From contig NZ_FNTQ01000001.1 in NCBI RefSeq assembly GCF_900105755.1, positions 3,720,001 through 3,784,000 of the forward strand: a stretch of 64,000 nt of DNA. The letters run 5' to 3'. This stretch comes from Streptomyces sp. Ag109_O5-10. Lineage in GTDB: Bacteria; Actinomycetota; Actinomycetes; Streptomycetales; Streptomycetaceae. The notes beneath the pieces were generated by a model, which saw nothing but the letters and a program-made list of their open reading frames with translations, ran no database searches and was not told the origin of the DNA. The translations under genes and the position numbers were made by a program. How positions within the stretch are numbered: the first letter of the stretch is position 1; the number at the start of each line of letters is the position of its first letter. This document shows positions 1-7,943 of the stretch, piece after piece.

Positions 1-1
1 G

Positions 2-604
2 CACGTCAACATCGCCCTCGTCAACGAGATGGCCGTCCTCTGCCACGATCTGGGCGTCGACCTGTGGGACGTCATCCGCTGCGCGGAGACCAAGCCGTTC
101 GGCTTCCAGGCCTTCCGTCCGGGCCCCGGGGTCGGCGGCCACGGCGTCGCCCAGGACCTGTCCGGCCACGCGGGCCGGGGCCTGCGCATGGTGGAACTGG
201 CCCAGCAGGTCAACAGCCGGATGCCGGGGTACGTCGTGCAGCGCGCCGCCGCCCTCCTCAACGAGCACGGCAAGTCGGCGCGTGGTGCGCGCGTGCTGCT
301 GCTCGGGGTCACCTACAAGGCCGACCTGGCCGACCAGCAGAACAGCCCCGCCCAGGAGATCGCGATGCGCTTCATGGAGCTGGGTGCCTCGGTCAGCTAC
401 CACGACCCGCACATCGCGTCCTGGAACGTCCTGGACCGCCCGGTGCCGCGCGCGGACTCCCTCTACGAGGCGGCCGCCGACGCCGACCTGACGATCCTGG
501 TCCAGCAGCACCGCACGTACGACCTGCAGGGCCTGTCGGTGAAGGCCCAGTTGCTGCTGGACACCCGCGGGGCGACCCCGACGGGGGCGGCGCACCGGCT
601 CTGA
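2..604 (+). CDS. UDP-sugar dehydrogenase family protein, C-terminal part (5' truncated by window)
   Basis: About 200 residues remain of a UDP-glucose/GDP-mannose dehydrogenase-family protein; the N-terminal NAD-binding domain lies outside the window. The central helical domain begins HVNIALVNEMAVLCHDLGVD and continues through ETKPFGFQAFRPGPGVGGHG. The C-terminal UDP-binding domain starts near LLLGVTYKADLADQQNSPAQ and contains YHDPHI. Family members oxidise a UDP-hexose or UDP-HexNAc to the uronate using a cysteine in the motif GPGVGGHC. Here that position is Gly (GPGVGGHG), and the usual Arg of the later D-x-R-x-SP motif is Gln. Fold and position are clear, but dehydrogenase activity is doubtful. 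The gene runs away from guaB3 and converges with it. It could be a polysaccharide-cluster enzyme that has changed function. Confidence 0.85.
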   Translation, partial: HVNIALVNEMAVLCHDLGVDLWDVIRCAETKPFGFQAFRPGPGVGGHGVAQDLSGHAGRGLRMVELAQQVNSRMPGYVVQRAAALLNEHGKSARGARVLLLGVTYKADLADQQNSPAQEIAMRFMELGASVSYHDPHIASWNVLDRPVPRADSLYEAAADADLTILVQQHRTYDLQGLSVKAQLLLDTRGATPTGAAHRL

Positions 605-720
605 GCGGGCCCGGCGCCCGCGGCAGGCCGCTCGCCGACCGGCGGGCGGGGGCGAAGAGGGGCGCGTGGGTGGCTGTGGCTCGTGAGGTGGTCGCGGACG
701 GGGTGGGGCGCGGCTGACTT

Positions 721-740
721 ACCGGGCGGTGTAGCCCGGT
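721..740 (+). terminator. Small hairpin after the dehydrogenase-like gene
   Basis: Perfect 7-bp stem ACCGGGC/GCCCGGT with a 6-nt loop, about 117 nt beyond the stop codon. It has no U-tract, which is common for actinobacterial terminators. It is a weak candidate because it is short and distant. Confidence 0.3.
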
Positions 741-949
741 GCAGCGGGTCGTGCGGTGCCGCGGAGGCTCCTGGGAAGTGAACGGGTGTCCGCCCCTGGT
801 CCTCATGGGGCGGCCGCTCTCCAGCCCTGGGCCGCTGAACGGAGGATCCGGTACCGGACGACGCCGGTACACCCCGCGTTCGCCACAACCGCAACCGCAC
901 GCCCCTCCCCCTCAACACGCGCCCCCACCGGCGCACTTGGGCATGCGAA

Positions 950-982
950 AGGGCCGGTCGCCCGCCCGGGGCGACCGGCCCT
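950..982 (-). terminator. Terminator hairpin downstream of guaB3
   Basis: Perfect 14-bp inverted repeat (AGGGCCGGTCGCCC with its complement) and a 5-nt loop, 25 nt beyond the guaB3 stop codon. It lies between convergent genes, so it could stop transcription from both sides. Confidence 0.75.
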
Positions 983-1007
983 GCGTCCGCCGTACGGCGG
1001 CTGATGC

Positions 1008-2132
1008 CTACCGCTTGTGCTGCGCGTCCGCCACCGTCACCTCGACGCGCTGGAACTCCTTCAGCTCGCTGTAGCCGGTGGTGGCCATGGCGCGGCGCAG
1101 GGCGCCGAAGAGGTTCATCGAGCCGTCGGGGGTGTGGGACGGGCCGGTGAGGATCTCCTCGAGGGTGCCGACCGTGCCGAGGTCGACCTTCTTGCCGCGC
1201 GGGAGCTCCTCGTTGACGGCCTCCATGCCCCAGTGGTGGCCCTTGCCGGGCGCGTCCGTCGCGCGGGCGAGCGGGGAGCCCATCATCACCGAGTCGGCGC
1301 CGCAGGCGATCGCCTTGGGGAGGTCGCCGGACCAGCCGACACCGCCGTCGGCGATGACGTGGACGTAGCGGCCGCCGGACTCGTCCATGTAGTCGCGGCG
1401 GGCGGCGGCCACGTCGGCGACGGCGGTGGCCATGGGGACCTGGATGCCGAGCACGTTGCGCGTGGTGTGGGCGGCGCCGCCGCCGAAGCCGACCAGGACA
1501 CCGGCCGCGCCCGTGCGCATCAGGTGCAGGGCCGCCGTGTACGTGGCGCAGCCGCCGACGATCACGGGGACGTCCAGCTCGTAGATGAACTGCTTCAGGT
1601 TCAGCGGCTCGTGCGAGGACGAGACGTGCTCCGCGGAGACCGTCGTGCCGCGGATGACGAAGATGTCGACGCCCGCGTCCACGACCGCCTTGGAGAACTG
1701 GGCGGTGCGCTGCGGGGAGAGCGCGGCCGCCGTGACCACGCCGGAGTCGCGCACCTCCTTGATGCGCGCGCCGATCAGCTCCTCCTTGATGGGAGCCGCG
1801 TAGATCTCCTGGAGGCGGCGGGTGGCGGTGTCGGAGTCCAGCCCGATGATCTCGTCGAGCAGCGGCTGCGGGTCCTCGTGCCGCGTCCAGAGGCCTTCGA
1901 GGTTGAGCACGCCCAGGCCGCCGAGCTCGCCGATGCGGATCGCCGTGGCCGGGGAGACGACCGAGTCCATGGGGGCGGCCAGGAACGGCAGCTCGAAGCG
2001 GTAGGCGTCGATCTGCCAGGCGATCGAGACCTCCTTCGGGTCCCGCGTACGGCGGCTGGGGACGACGGCGATGTCGTCGAAGGCGTACGCCCGGCGGCCG
2101 CGCTTGCCGCGCCCGATCTCGATCTCAGTCAC
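1008..2132 (-). CDS. guaB3: GuaB3 family IMP dehydrogenase-related protein
   Basis: A 374-aa IMPDH/GMP reductase-superfamily TIM barrel without the CBS domains found in the neighbouring GuaB. Barrel motifs include FLAAPMDSVVSP near residue 50, VIVGGCATYTAALHLMRTGA and IADGGVGWSGDLPKAIACGA with the phosphate-binding GG. In canonical IMPDH the catalytic loop reads GSICTTR; here the corresponding stretch is GGAAHTTR, so the Cys position holds His. The family accompanies guaB in actinobacteria, and its exact reaction cannot be settled from sequence. The gene lies 116 bp downstream of guaB, separated by a hairpin (2191-2221), so it probably receives read-through or has its own promoter in that gap. 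Confidence 0.92.
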   Translation of the reverse strand: MTEIEIGRGKRGRRAYAFDDIAVVPSRRTRDPKEVSIAWQIDAYRFELPFLAAPMDSVVSPATAIRIGELGGLGVLNLEGLWTRHEDPQPLLDEIIGLDSDTATRRLQEIYAAPIKEELIGARIKEVRDSGVVTAAALSPQRTAQFSKAVVDAGVDIFVIRGTTVSAEHVSSSHEPLNLKQFIYELDVPVIVGGCATYTAALHLMRTGAAGVLVGFGGGAAHTTRNVLGIQVPMATAVADVAAARRDYMDESGGRYVHVIADGGVGWSGDLPKAIACGADSVMMGSPLARATDAPGKGHHWGMEAVNEELPRGKKVDLGTVGTLEEILTGPSHTPDGSMNLFGALRRAMATTGYSELKEFQRVEVTVADAQHKR

Positions 2133-2190
2133 GTCTGTGGCCTTTCCCTCTGCGTTTCAGCGTCTTCCAGTATCGCCGACCGGTACGGCA

Positions 2191-2221
2191 AGGGCGGCCC
2201 CGGTGCGCCCGGGACCGCCCT
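2191..2221 (-). terminator. Hairpin between guaB and guaB3
   Basis: Stem AGGGCGGCCCCGG against CCGGGACCGCCCT (12 of 13 pairs, one C/A mismatch) with a 5-nt loop, just beyond the guaB stop codon. It may partly terminate guaB transcripts before guaB3. Confidence 0.55.
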
Positions 2222-2248
2222 GGAAAGACCCTGAAGAGGCTCCGGCGA

Positions 2249-3751
2249 CTACTTGCGGCTGTAGTTCGGCGCCTCGACCGTCATCTGGATGTCGTGCGGG
2301 TGGCTCTCCTTGAGGCCCGCGGCGGTGATCCGCACGAAGCGGCCCTTGGACTCCATCTCCTCGACGGTGGCCGCGCCCACGTAGCCCATGGTCTGGCGGA
2401 GCCCGCCGACGAGCTGGTGCAGCACGTTGGCCAGCGGGCCGCGGTAGGGCACCTGGCCCTCGACGCCCTCGGGGACGAGCTTGTCGTCGGAGGAGACCTC
2501 GGCCTGGAAGTAGCGGTCCTTCGAGTACGACCGGCCCTGGCCGCGCGACTGCATGGCGCCGAGCGAGCCCATGCCGCGGTACGACTTGAACTGCTTGCCG
2601 TTGATGAAGAGCAGCTCGCCCGGGGACTCCTCACAGCCCGCGAGGAGGGAGCCCAGCATCACCGTGTCGGCACCGGCCGCGAGCGCCTTGCCGATGTCGC
2701 CGGAGTACTGCAGGCCGCCGTCGCCGATCAGCGGGACACCGGCCGCGCGGGCGGCGAGGGACGCCTCGTAGATGGCGGTGACCTGCGGGACGCCGATGCC
2801 GGCGACCACGCGGGTGGTGCAGATCGAGCCGGGGCCCACGCCGACCTTGATGCCGTCGACACCGGCGTCGATCAGCGCCTGCGCGCCGTCGCGGGTGGCG
2901 ACGTTGCCGCCGACCACGTCGACGTCGACACTGGACTTGATCTTCGCCATCCAGCTGAGGGCGTTGCTGTTGTGGCCGTGCGAGGTGTCGACGACCAGGA
3001 AGTCCACGCCGGCCTCGGCGAGCGCCTGGGCCCGCTCGAGGGCCTCGGGGCTCGCGCCGACGGCGGCGCCGACGAGCAGGCGGCCCTCGGAGTCCTTGGC
3101 CGCGTTCGGGTACTTCTCGGCCTTGACGAAGTCCTTGACCGTGATCAGGCCCTTGAGGATGCCCTGGTCGTCGACGAGCGGCAGCTTCTCGATCTTGTGC
3201 TTGCGCAGCAGCTGCATGGCCTCGGTGCCGGAGATGCCGACCTTGCCGGTGACCAGCGGCATCGGCGTCATGACCTCGTGGACGCGGCGCGAGCGGTCGC
3301 TCTCGAAGGCCATGTCGCGGTTGGTGACGATGCCGAGCAGCTTCCGGTCGGGGTCGGTGACCGGGACACCGCTGATCCGGAACTTCGCGCACAGCGCGTC
3401 GGCCTCGGCGAGGGTGGCGTCCGGGTGCACCGTGATCGGGTCGGTGACCATGCCGGACTCGGACCGCTTCACCAGGTCGACCTGGTTGACCTGGTCCTCG
3501 ACGGAGAGGTTGCGGTGCAGCACGCCGACCCCGCCGAGCCGGGCCATGGCGATCGCCATGCGGGACTCGGTGACCTTGTCCATCGCGGCGGAGAGCAGCG
3601 GGATGTTGACCCGGACGTTGCGGGAGATGCGGGACGAGGTGTCGACCGCGTTCGGGAGGACCTCGGAGGCTCCCGGCAGCAGCAGCACGTCGTCGTAGGT
3701 CAGCCCGAGCGTGGCGAATTTGTCGGGCACTCCGTCGACGTTGGTGGTCAT
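2249..3751 (-). CDS. guaB: Inosine-5'-monophosphate dehydrogenase
   Basis: A 500-aa NAD-dependent IMP dehydrogenase converting IMP to XMP, the committed step of GMP synthesis in the cytosol. It has an N-terminal barrel start (LTYDDVLLLPG), two CBS domains at roughly residues 98-215 (MVTDPITVHPDATLAEAD and HEVMTPMPLVT), the catalytic loop GVGPGSICTTR with Cys311, DGGLQYSGDIGKALAAGA, and the mobile flap region YRGMGSLGAM. Length and all motifs are typical. The ATG follows GGGGAAGG at good spacing. It lies directly downstream of sigD (176-bp gap) and upstream of guaB3, as in M. tuberculosis (guaB2-guaB3). Confidence 0.98.
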   Translation of the reverse strand: MTTNVDGVPDKFATLGLTYDDVLLLPGASEVLPNAVDTSSRISRNVRVNIPLLSAAMDKVTESRMAIAMARLGGVGVLHRNLSVEDQVNQVDLVKRSESGMVTDPITVHPDATLAEADALCAKFRISGVPVTDPDRKLLGIVTNRDMAFESDRSRRVHEVMTPMPLVTGKVGISGTEAMQLLRKHKIEKLPLVDDQGILKGLITVKDFVKAEKYPNAAKDSEGRLLVGAAVGASPEALERAQALAEAGVDFLVVDTSHGHNSNALSWMAKIKSSVDVDVVGGNVATRDGAQALIDAGVDGIKVGVGPGSICTTRVVAGIGVPQVTAIYEASLAARAAGVPLIGDGGLQYSGDIGKALAAGADTVMLGSLLAGCEESPGELLFINGKQFKSYRGMGSLGAMQSRGQGRSYSKDRYFQAEVSSDDKLVPEGVEGQVPYRGPLANVLHQLVGGLRQTMGYVGAATVEEMESKGRFVRITAAGLKESHPHDIQMTVEAPNYSRK

Positions 3752-3927
3752 GACACCTTCCCCAAATGGCCTTGATCGGTGCGGATGTCCATGCTAACGG
3801 GAAGCACGGCTCCCGAATTCCACGGTACGACTCAGCTCCAGGCTTCGTATGTTCGTACGGGAACGGACGTGCGCCTGTTCATCGGGAGGGGGCCGAGCCC
3901 GGTCGGACCGGGGCGGGACACCGCCGC

Positions 3928-4605
3928 CTACTGCTCCGCCAGCGCCCGCAACCGGCTCAGGGCCCGGTGCTGGGCGACCCGCACCGCACCCGGTGACATT
4001 CCCAACATCTGGCCGGTCTCCTCGGCCGTGAGGCCCACGGCGATGCGGAGCAGCAGCAGCTCGCGCTGGTTCTCCGGGAGGTTGGCCAGGAGTTTCTTGG
4101 CCCACTCGGCGTCGCTGCTGAGCAGCGCGCGCTCCTCGGGGCCGAGGGAGTCGTCGGGGCGTTCCGGCATCTCGTCGGAGGGGACGGCCGTGGAGCCCGG
4201 GTGGCGCATCGCGGCGCGCTGCAGGTCGGCGACCTTGTGGGACGCGATCGCGAAGACGAAGGCCTCGAAGGGGCGGCCGGTGTCGCGGTACCGCGGCAGG
4301 GCCAGCAGGACCGCCACGCAGACCTCCTGGGCGAGGTCCTCGACGAAGTGGCGGGCGTCGCCCGGGAGGCGGGACAGGCGGGTGCGGCAGTAGCGCAGCG
4401 CGAGGGGGTGAACATGGGCGAGCAGGTCGTGCGTGGCCTGCTCGTCCCCGTCCACGGCGCGATGGACGAGAGCGCCGATCGTCCCCACGGCAGTGACCGC
4501 CTCGTCGTCGCGCATCGGTCCATGGTGCCCTGCTGCCGTCGGCGGCGCGGCATCGCCTCCGTCGTTGTGCACCGAAGCGTTATGAGCAGGTGCGCCGGAA
4601 CTCAT
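3928..4605 (-). CDS. sigD: RNA polymerase sigma factor, SigD type (ECF)
   Basis: An ECF-like sigma factor of about 225 aa. Region 2 contains RYCRTRLSRLPGDARHFVEDLAQEVCVAVLLALPRYRDTGRPFEAFVFAIA. The region 4 HTH near the C-terminus reads ENQRELLLLRIAVGLTAEETGQMLGMSPGAVRVAQHRALSRLRALAE. I chose the ATG at 4605 (MSSGAPAH) because GGGGAGGG lies just upstream; a GTG at 4656 (240 residues in frame) or the ATG at 4515 are alternatives. Synteny with guaB and the whiB3-type gene identifies it as the SigD ortholog. In M. tuberculosis the anti-sigma gene rsdA lies between sigD and guaB2; here only 176 bp without a gene separate them, so the factor is probably controlled differently. Confidence 0.88.
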   Translation of the reverse strand: MSSGAPAHNASVHNDGGDAAPPTAAGHHGPMRDDEAVTAVGTIGALVHRAVDGDEQATHDLLAHVHPLALRYCRTRLSRLPGDARHFVEDLAQEVCVAVLLALPRYRDTGRPFEAFVFAIASHKVADLQRAAMRHPGSTAVPSDEMPERPDDSLGPEERALLSSDAEWAKKLLANLPENQRELLLLRIAVGLTAEETGQMLGMSPGAVRVAQHRALSRLRALAEQ

Positions 4606-4792
4606 CTCCTGCGCCCTCCCCTTCCGCTCGAACGACTCGTCCCCGAGAGACTCCACACCTCAAGGATGCGGCATCCGCGCCGAAACGAGCAGCACGCCTT
4701 CGGCGCTCCGCCTTGTGGACCCCGCCCACCATCGGGTAGGCGGGGGCGTCCGGTCGGTCCGCTTCTCCACTGCGGCGCAGATCACCGCCGTA

Positions 4793-5404
4793 CTAACGAA
4801 CCAGACCCCAGCGGAAGCCGAGGGCCACCGCGTGGGCGCGGTCGGAGGCTCCGAGCTTCTTGAACAGGCGCCGGGCGTGGGTCTTCACGGTGTCCTCGGA
4901 GAGGAACAGCTCGCGGCCGATCTCGGCGTTGGAGCGGCCGTGGCTCATGCCCTCCAGGACCTGGATCTCGCGCGCGGTGAGGGTGGGGGCGGCCCCCATC
5001 TCGGCCGAGCGGAGGCGGCGGGGGGCCAGCCGCCAGGTCGGGTCGGCGAGGGCCTGGGTCACGGTGGCCCGCAGTTCGGCGCGCGAGGCGTCCTTGTGCA
5101 GGTAGCCGCGGGCCCCGGCGGCGACGGCCAGGGCCACGCCGTCCAGGTCCTCGGCGACCGTGAGCATGATGATGCGCGCGCCGGGGTCGGCGGACAGCAG
5201 CCGTCGCACGGTCTCGACGCCCCCCAGTCCGGGCATGCGCACGTCCATCAGGATCAGGTCGGATCGGTCGGCGCCCCAGCGGCGGAGGACTTCCTCGCCG
5301 TTGGCCGCCGTCGTCACACGCTCGACGCCGGGCACGGTCGCCACCGCGCGGCGCAGCGCCTCTCGGGCAAGCGGGGAGTCGTCGCAGACGAGGACGGATG
5401 TCAT
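4793..5404 (-). CDS. bldM: BldM, orphan NarL-type developmental response regulator
   Basis: A 203-aa NarL/FixJ-type response regulator required in Streptomyces for aerial hyphae and spore formation. The receiver domain (about 1-120) retains CDD at 7-9, the phospho-acceptor position D54 (LILMD54VRMP), a Thr in IIMLT and Lys in YLHKDAS. The LuxR-type HTH (about 138-200) reads LTAREIQVLEGMSHGRSNAEIGRELFLSEDTVKTHARRLFKKLGA. No sensor kinase gene is adjacent. Work on the S. coelicolor and S. venezuelae protein has indicated activity independent of phosphorylation, including heterodimers with WhiI. GGAGG precedes the ATG. It is transcribed away from whiD. Confidence 0.95.
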   Translation of the reverse strand: MTSVLVCDDSPLAREALRRAVATVPGVERVTTAANGEEVLRRWGADRSDLILMDVRMPGLGGVETVRRLLSADPGARIIMLTVAEDLDGVALAVAAGARGYLHKDASRAELRATVTQALADPTWRLAPRRLRSAEMGAAPTLTAREIQVLEGMSHGRSNAEIGRELFLSEDTVKTHARRLFKKLGASDRAHAVALGFRWGLVR

Positions 5405-5785
5405 GACCGCCCTCCGCAGCTGATGCGCGTCACCTTGAGCCTCCAGGCTGGTACGGAATCGTCACCTGTGCGGTCGAACGTCTCGGACGCCTGCCCGAGA
5501 GCTTGTTGCTTCAACCGCCACCGCACTCTCAACGACGGTCACTCGAAAGAGTTACGGGGCTGCCTGCCGTCTTCGGCACTCTACGTGAGGGAGCGGACAC
5601 GGTGCAGACATGGACGTCAGACCCTCAACTTTTCATCACAACCAATGCCCCATTTAGACCTTTTTCTTCCCGTTTCACAGTGTCTGGGGCTAGATTGCCA
5701 ATGAGTCATATTTTCATCTCTCTAGACCGGAGATGTACGGTCGTTGGCACCGTATCCGCCCAGAACGGCTACAAGGGGTCACGTA
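5405..5785. promoter_or_regulatory. Divergent bldM/whiD regulatory region
   Basis: 381 bp with no gene, holding the promoters of bldM (-) and whiD (+). The half next to whiD is unusually AT-rich for this genome (roughly 5620-5720, with runs such as CATATTTTCATC), which suits a regulated promoter. I could not assign -10/-35 boxes or regulator sites with confidence. Confidence 0.7.
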
Positions 5786-6115
5786 ATGGCAGATTTCTCC
5801 CGCCTTCCCGGACCGAACGCGGACCTGTGGGACTGGCAGCTCATGGCCGCCTGCCGCGGGGTCGACAGCTCGCTCTTCTTCCATCCCGAGGGCGAGCGCG
5901 GGGCGGCTCGGAGCGCCCGTGAGAACTCGGCCAAGGAGGTCTGCATGAGGTGCCCGGTCCGCGCGGAGTGCGCGGCGCACGCGCTGGCGGTCCGTGAGCC
6001 GTACGGCGTGTGGGGCGGCCTGACCGAGGACGAGCGCGAAGAGCTCATGGGGCGGGCGCGCAACAGGCTGGTGTCGGCGTCGACGACCAGCGGCGACTCC
6101 GCCTCCGACACGTGA
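5786..6115 (+). CDS. whiD: WhiD, WhiB-like iron-sulfur regulator of sporulation
   Basis: A 109-aa WhiB-like (Wbl) protein. The four cluster-binding cysteines are C23, C53, C56 and C62 (CxxC pair in EVCMRCPVRAEC), followed by the turn GVWGGLTEDERE and a basic C-terminal segment (GRARNRL). Wbl proteins bind a [4Fe-4S] cluster and act with the primary sigma factor; WhiD is needed for late spore maturation and is the ortholog of M. tuberculosis WhiB3. The ATG at 5786 is preceded by AAGGGG; an in-frame start at 5744 would add 14 unconserved residues. It is divergent from bldM and convergent with the LysR gene. Confidence 0.95.
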   Translation: MADFSRLPGPNADLWDWQLMAACRGVDSSLFFHPEGERGAARSARENSAKEVCMRCPVRAECAAHALAVREPYGVWGGLTEDEREELMGRARNRLVSASTTSGDSASDT

Positions 6116-6196
6116 AAGAACGTTTCTGCAATCTGTTGACAACGCGTTGACGATCTGTGGACGATCGGGCACGCGCGGGCACCCGGCGCCTTTCCG

Positions 6197-7096
6197 TCAC
6201 GCCCGCCGGGCGGCCCGGCCCAGCTGATCGAGCGTCGCCGCCACCGCCGGCACCTGTGCCAGGTCGGGCAGCGTCAGGGCGACGATCTCCCGCCGCACCG
6301 TAGGTTCCAGGACCACCGTGCGCACACCTCTCGGCCGTACCGACTCGACCGCAAGACGCGGCAGCACGGCCACGCCCAGACCCGCGCCGACCAGGCCGAC
6401 CACGGCCGGGTAGTCGTCGGTGGCGAAGTCGATACGGGGCGTGAAACCCGCACTCTCGCACGCCTGGACAAGCTGTCCCCGGCAGCGCGGACAGCCCGCG
6501 ATCCAGGGCTCGTCGGCGAGTTCCCCGAGGGCGACCGACTCCGCACGGGCCAGCCGGTGCCGCTCCGGCACCAGGCCGACGAGCCGGTCGGTCAGCAGCG
6601 GCCGCACCACCAGGTCGTCCCACTCCTCGGCGTCCGCGGCGCCCTCGTAACGGAAGGCCAGCGCGATGTCGCAGTCGCCCGCGCGCAGCAGCTCCACGGA
6701 CTTCGGCGGCTCGGCCTCCTCCAGGGAGACGCGGGTGCCGGGGTGGGCGGCGCGCAGGGCGGCGAGGGCGGTCGGGACCAGGGTGGAGCTGCCGCTCGGG
6801 AAGGAGACCAGGCGGACCCGGCCCGCGCGCAGCCCGGCGATCGCGGCGACCTCCTCCTCGGCGGCGGTGAGCCCGGCGAGGATCCCGGAGGCGTGCCGGA
6901 CCAGGGCCTCGCCGGCCTGGGTCAGGCGCATCTCGCGGCCGTTGCGGACCAGCAGCGGCGTGCCCACGGAGGTCTCCAGGGCCTTCATCTGCTGGCTGAC
7001 GGCGGGCTGGGTGCAGCCCAGCTCGCGCCCCGCCGCCGAGAAGGACCCGGTGGTGGCGACCGCCCGCAGGACCCGGAGATGACGTGCTTCTATCAC
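6197..7096 (-). CDS. LysR family transcriptional regulator
   Basis: A 299-aa LysR-type regulator. The N-terminal winged HTH is IEARHLRVLRAVATTGSFSAAGRELGCTQPAVSQQMKALE, followed by a periplasmic-binding-like effector domain (about 90-295) with ALAFRYEG and GLGVAVLPRLAVES. The start is taken as GTG at 7096; the open frame runs much further upstream but would overlap the opposite MOSC gene. AAGGG lies almost against the GTG, so translation may be leaderless. It is divergent from the MOSC-domain gene by 81 bp and may control it and itself; the effector is unknown. Confidence 0.88.
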   Translation of the reverse strand: MIEARHLRVLRAVATTGSFSAAGRELGCTQPAVSQQMKALETSVGTPLLVRNGREMRLTQAGEALVRHASGILAGLTAAEEEVAAIAGLRAGRVRLVSFPSGSSTLVPTALAALRAAHPGTRVSLEEAEPPKSVELLRAGDCDIALAFRYEGAADAEEWDDLVVRPLLTDRLVGLVPERHRLARAESVALGELADEPWIAGCPRCRGQLVQACESAGFTPRIDFATDDYPAVVGLVGAGLGVAVLPRLAVESVRPRGVRTVVLEPTVRREIVALTLPDLAQVPAVAATLDQLGRAARRA

Positions 7097-7177
7097 CCCT
7101 TGAGCATAAGGCCGACTTGGACATGGCGCCCGAAAACGCGTCGACGCTTTGGGGGGTGCTCCCGTACCGTGCGGAGC

Positions 7178-7846
7178 ATGGAGCTTCTCTCGGTGAACCT
7201 CGGCCGTCCGACGCCGTCGCCGCACACGGACCAGGTGGACGGCGTGACCGGTATCGACAAGCGGCCGGCGGCCGGGCCGGTGCGGGTGGCGGCGCCCGGG
7301 CCGAAGGGGACCGCGGGCAGCGGCCTCGCCGGGGACGCGGTCTGCGAGCTGCGCCATCACGGCGGCGACGACCAGGCGGTGTACGCCTTCGCGCGCGAGG
7401 ACCTCGACGACTGGGCGAAGGAACTCGGCCGCCCGCTGCCGAACGGCTGTTTCGGTGAGAACCTCACGACAAACGGGCTGAACGTGTCGGGGGCGCTGAT
7501 CGGCGAGCGCTGGCGGATCGGTCCCGAGGTCGTGCTGGAGGTCACCTCCGGGCGCATCCCGTGCCGTACGTTCCAGGGCCATCTGGGCGAGCGGGTATGG
7601 GTGAAGAGATTCACGCGGAAGGGTGCCACCGGTGCCTACCTCCGGGTGATCGAACCGGGTGAGATCCGGGCCGGCGACCCCATCGAGATCATCCACCTGC
7701 CGGAGCACGGGGTGACGGCCGCGATGGAGTTCCGCGCGACCACCACCGAGCGGGAGCTGCTGCCCCGGCTGCTCGCGGCGGGCGCGGCCCTGCACCCGGA
7801 GGCGCTGGCGCTGGCCCGTAAGTACGTGGCGGCGCAGAGCGGCTGA
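7178..7846 (+). CDS. MOSC domain protein (YiiM-like)
   Basis: A 222-aa MOSC-domain protein of the YiiM type. Visible motifs are MELLSVNLG, ELRHHGGDDQAVYAF, GCFGENLTTNGLN with the metal/sulfur-binding GE.F region, and TSGRIPCRTFQGHLGE, which carries the conserved Cys of MOSC domains. These are sulfur-carrier domains; E. coli YiiM reduces N-hydroxylated compounds with molybdenum-cofactor partners. The C-terminal segment (about 165-222) is a YiiM-type three-helix extension. Divergence from a LysR regulator suggests inducible expression. Substrate not inferable. Confidence 0.85.
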   Translation: MELLSVNLGRPTPSPHTDQVDGVTGIDKRPAAGPVRVAAPGPKGTAGSGLAGDAVCELRHHGGDDQAVYAFAREDLDDWAKELGRPLPNGCFGENLTTNGLNVSGALIGERWRIGPEVVLEVTSGRIPCRTFQGHLGERVWVKRFTRKGATGAYLRVIEPGEIRAGDPIEIIHLPEHGVTAAMEFRATTTERELLPRLLAAGAALHPEALALARKYVAAQSG

Positions 7847-7943
7847 ACGGCCGTCACGCGCGGGCCGTTCACCGGCGCTTCACCCTCAGGGAGAGCCGGT
7901 GCGCACAGCGGACGCCGTCGGTCCGGGTAACTACCCTTGGTCC

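Larger units (their letters stand above)
605..1007. other. 403-bp convergent intergenic region without a convincing gene
   Basis: This gap separates the dehydrogenase-like gene (+) from guaB3 (-). Apart from two hairpins (721-740 and 950-982) I see no reading frame with a ribosome site and a plausible protein. Open frames here are low-complexity Pro/Arg-rich frames typical of high-GC non-coding DNA. Confidence 0.6.

Noticed and set aside
7097..7795. N-terminal extension of the LysR protein (open frame to 7795)
   Set aside because: It would cover most of the opposite MOSC gene and adds 233 residues with no LysR similarity; the HTH starts at the GTG at 7096.
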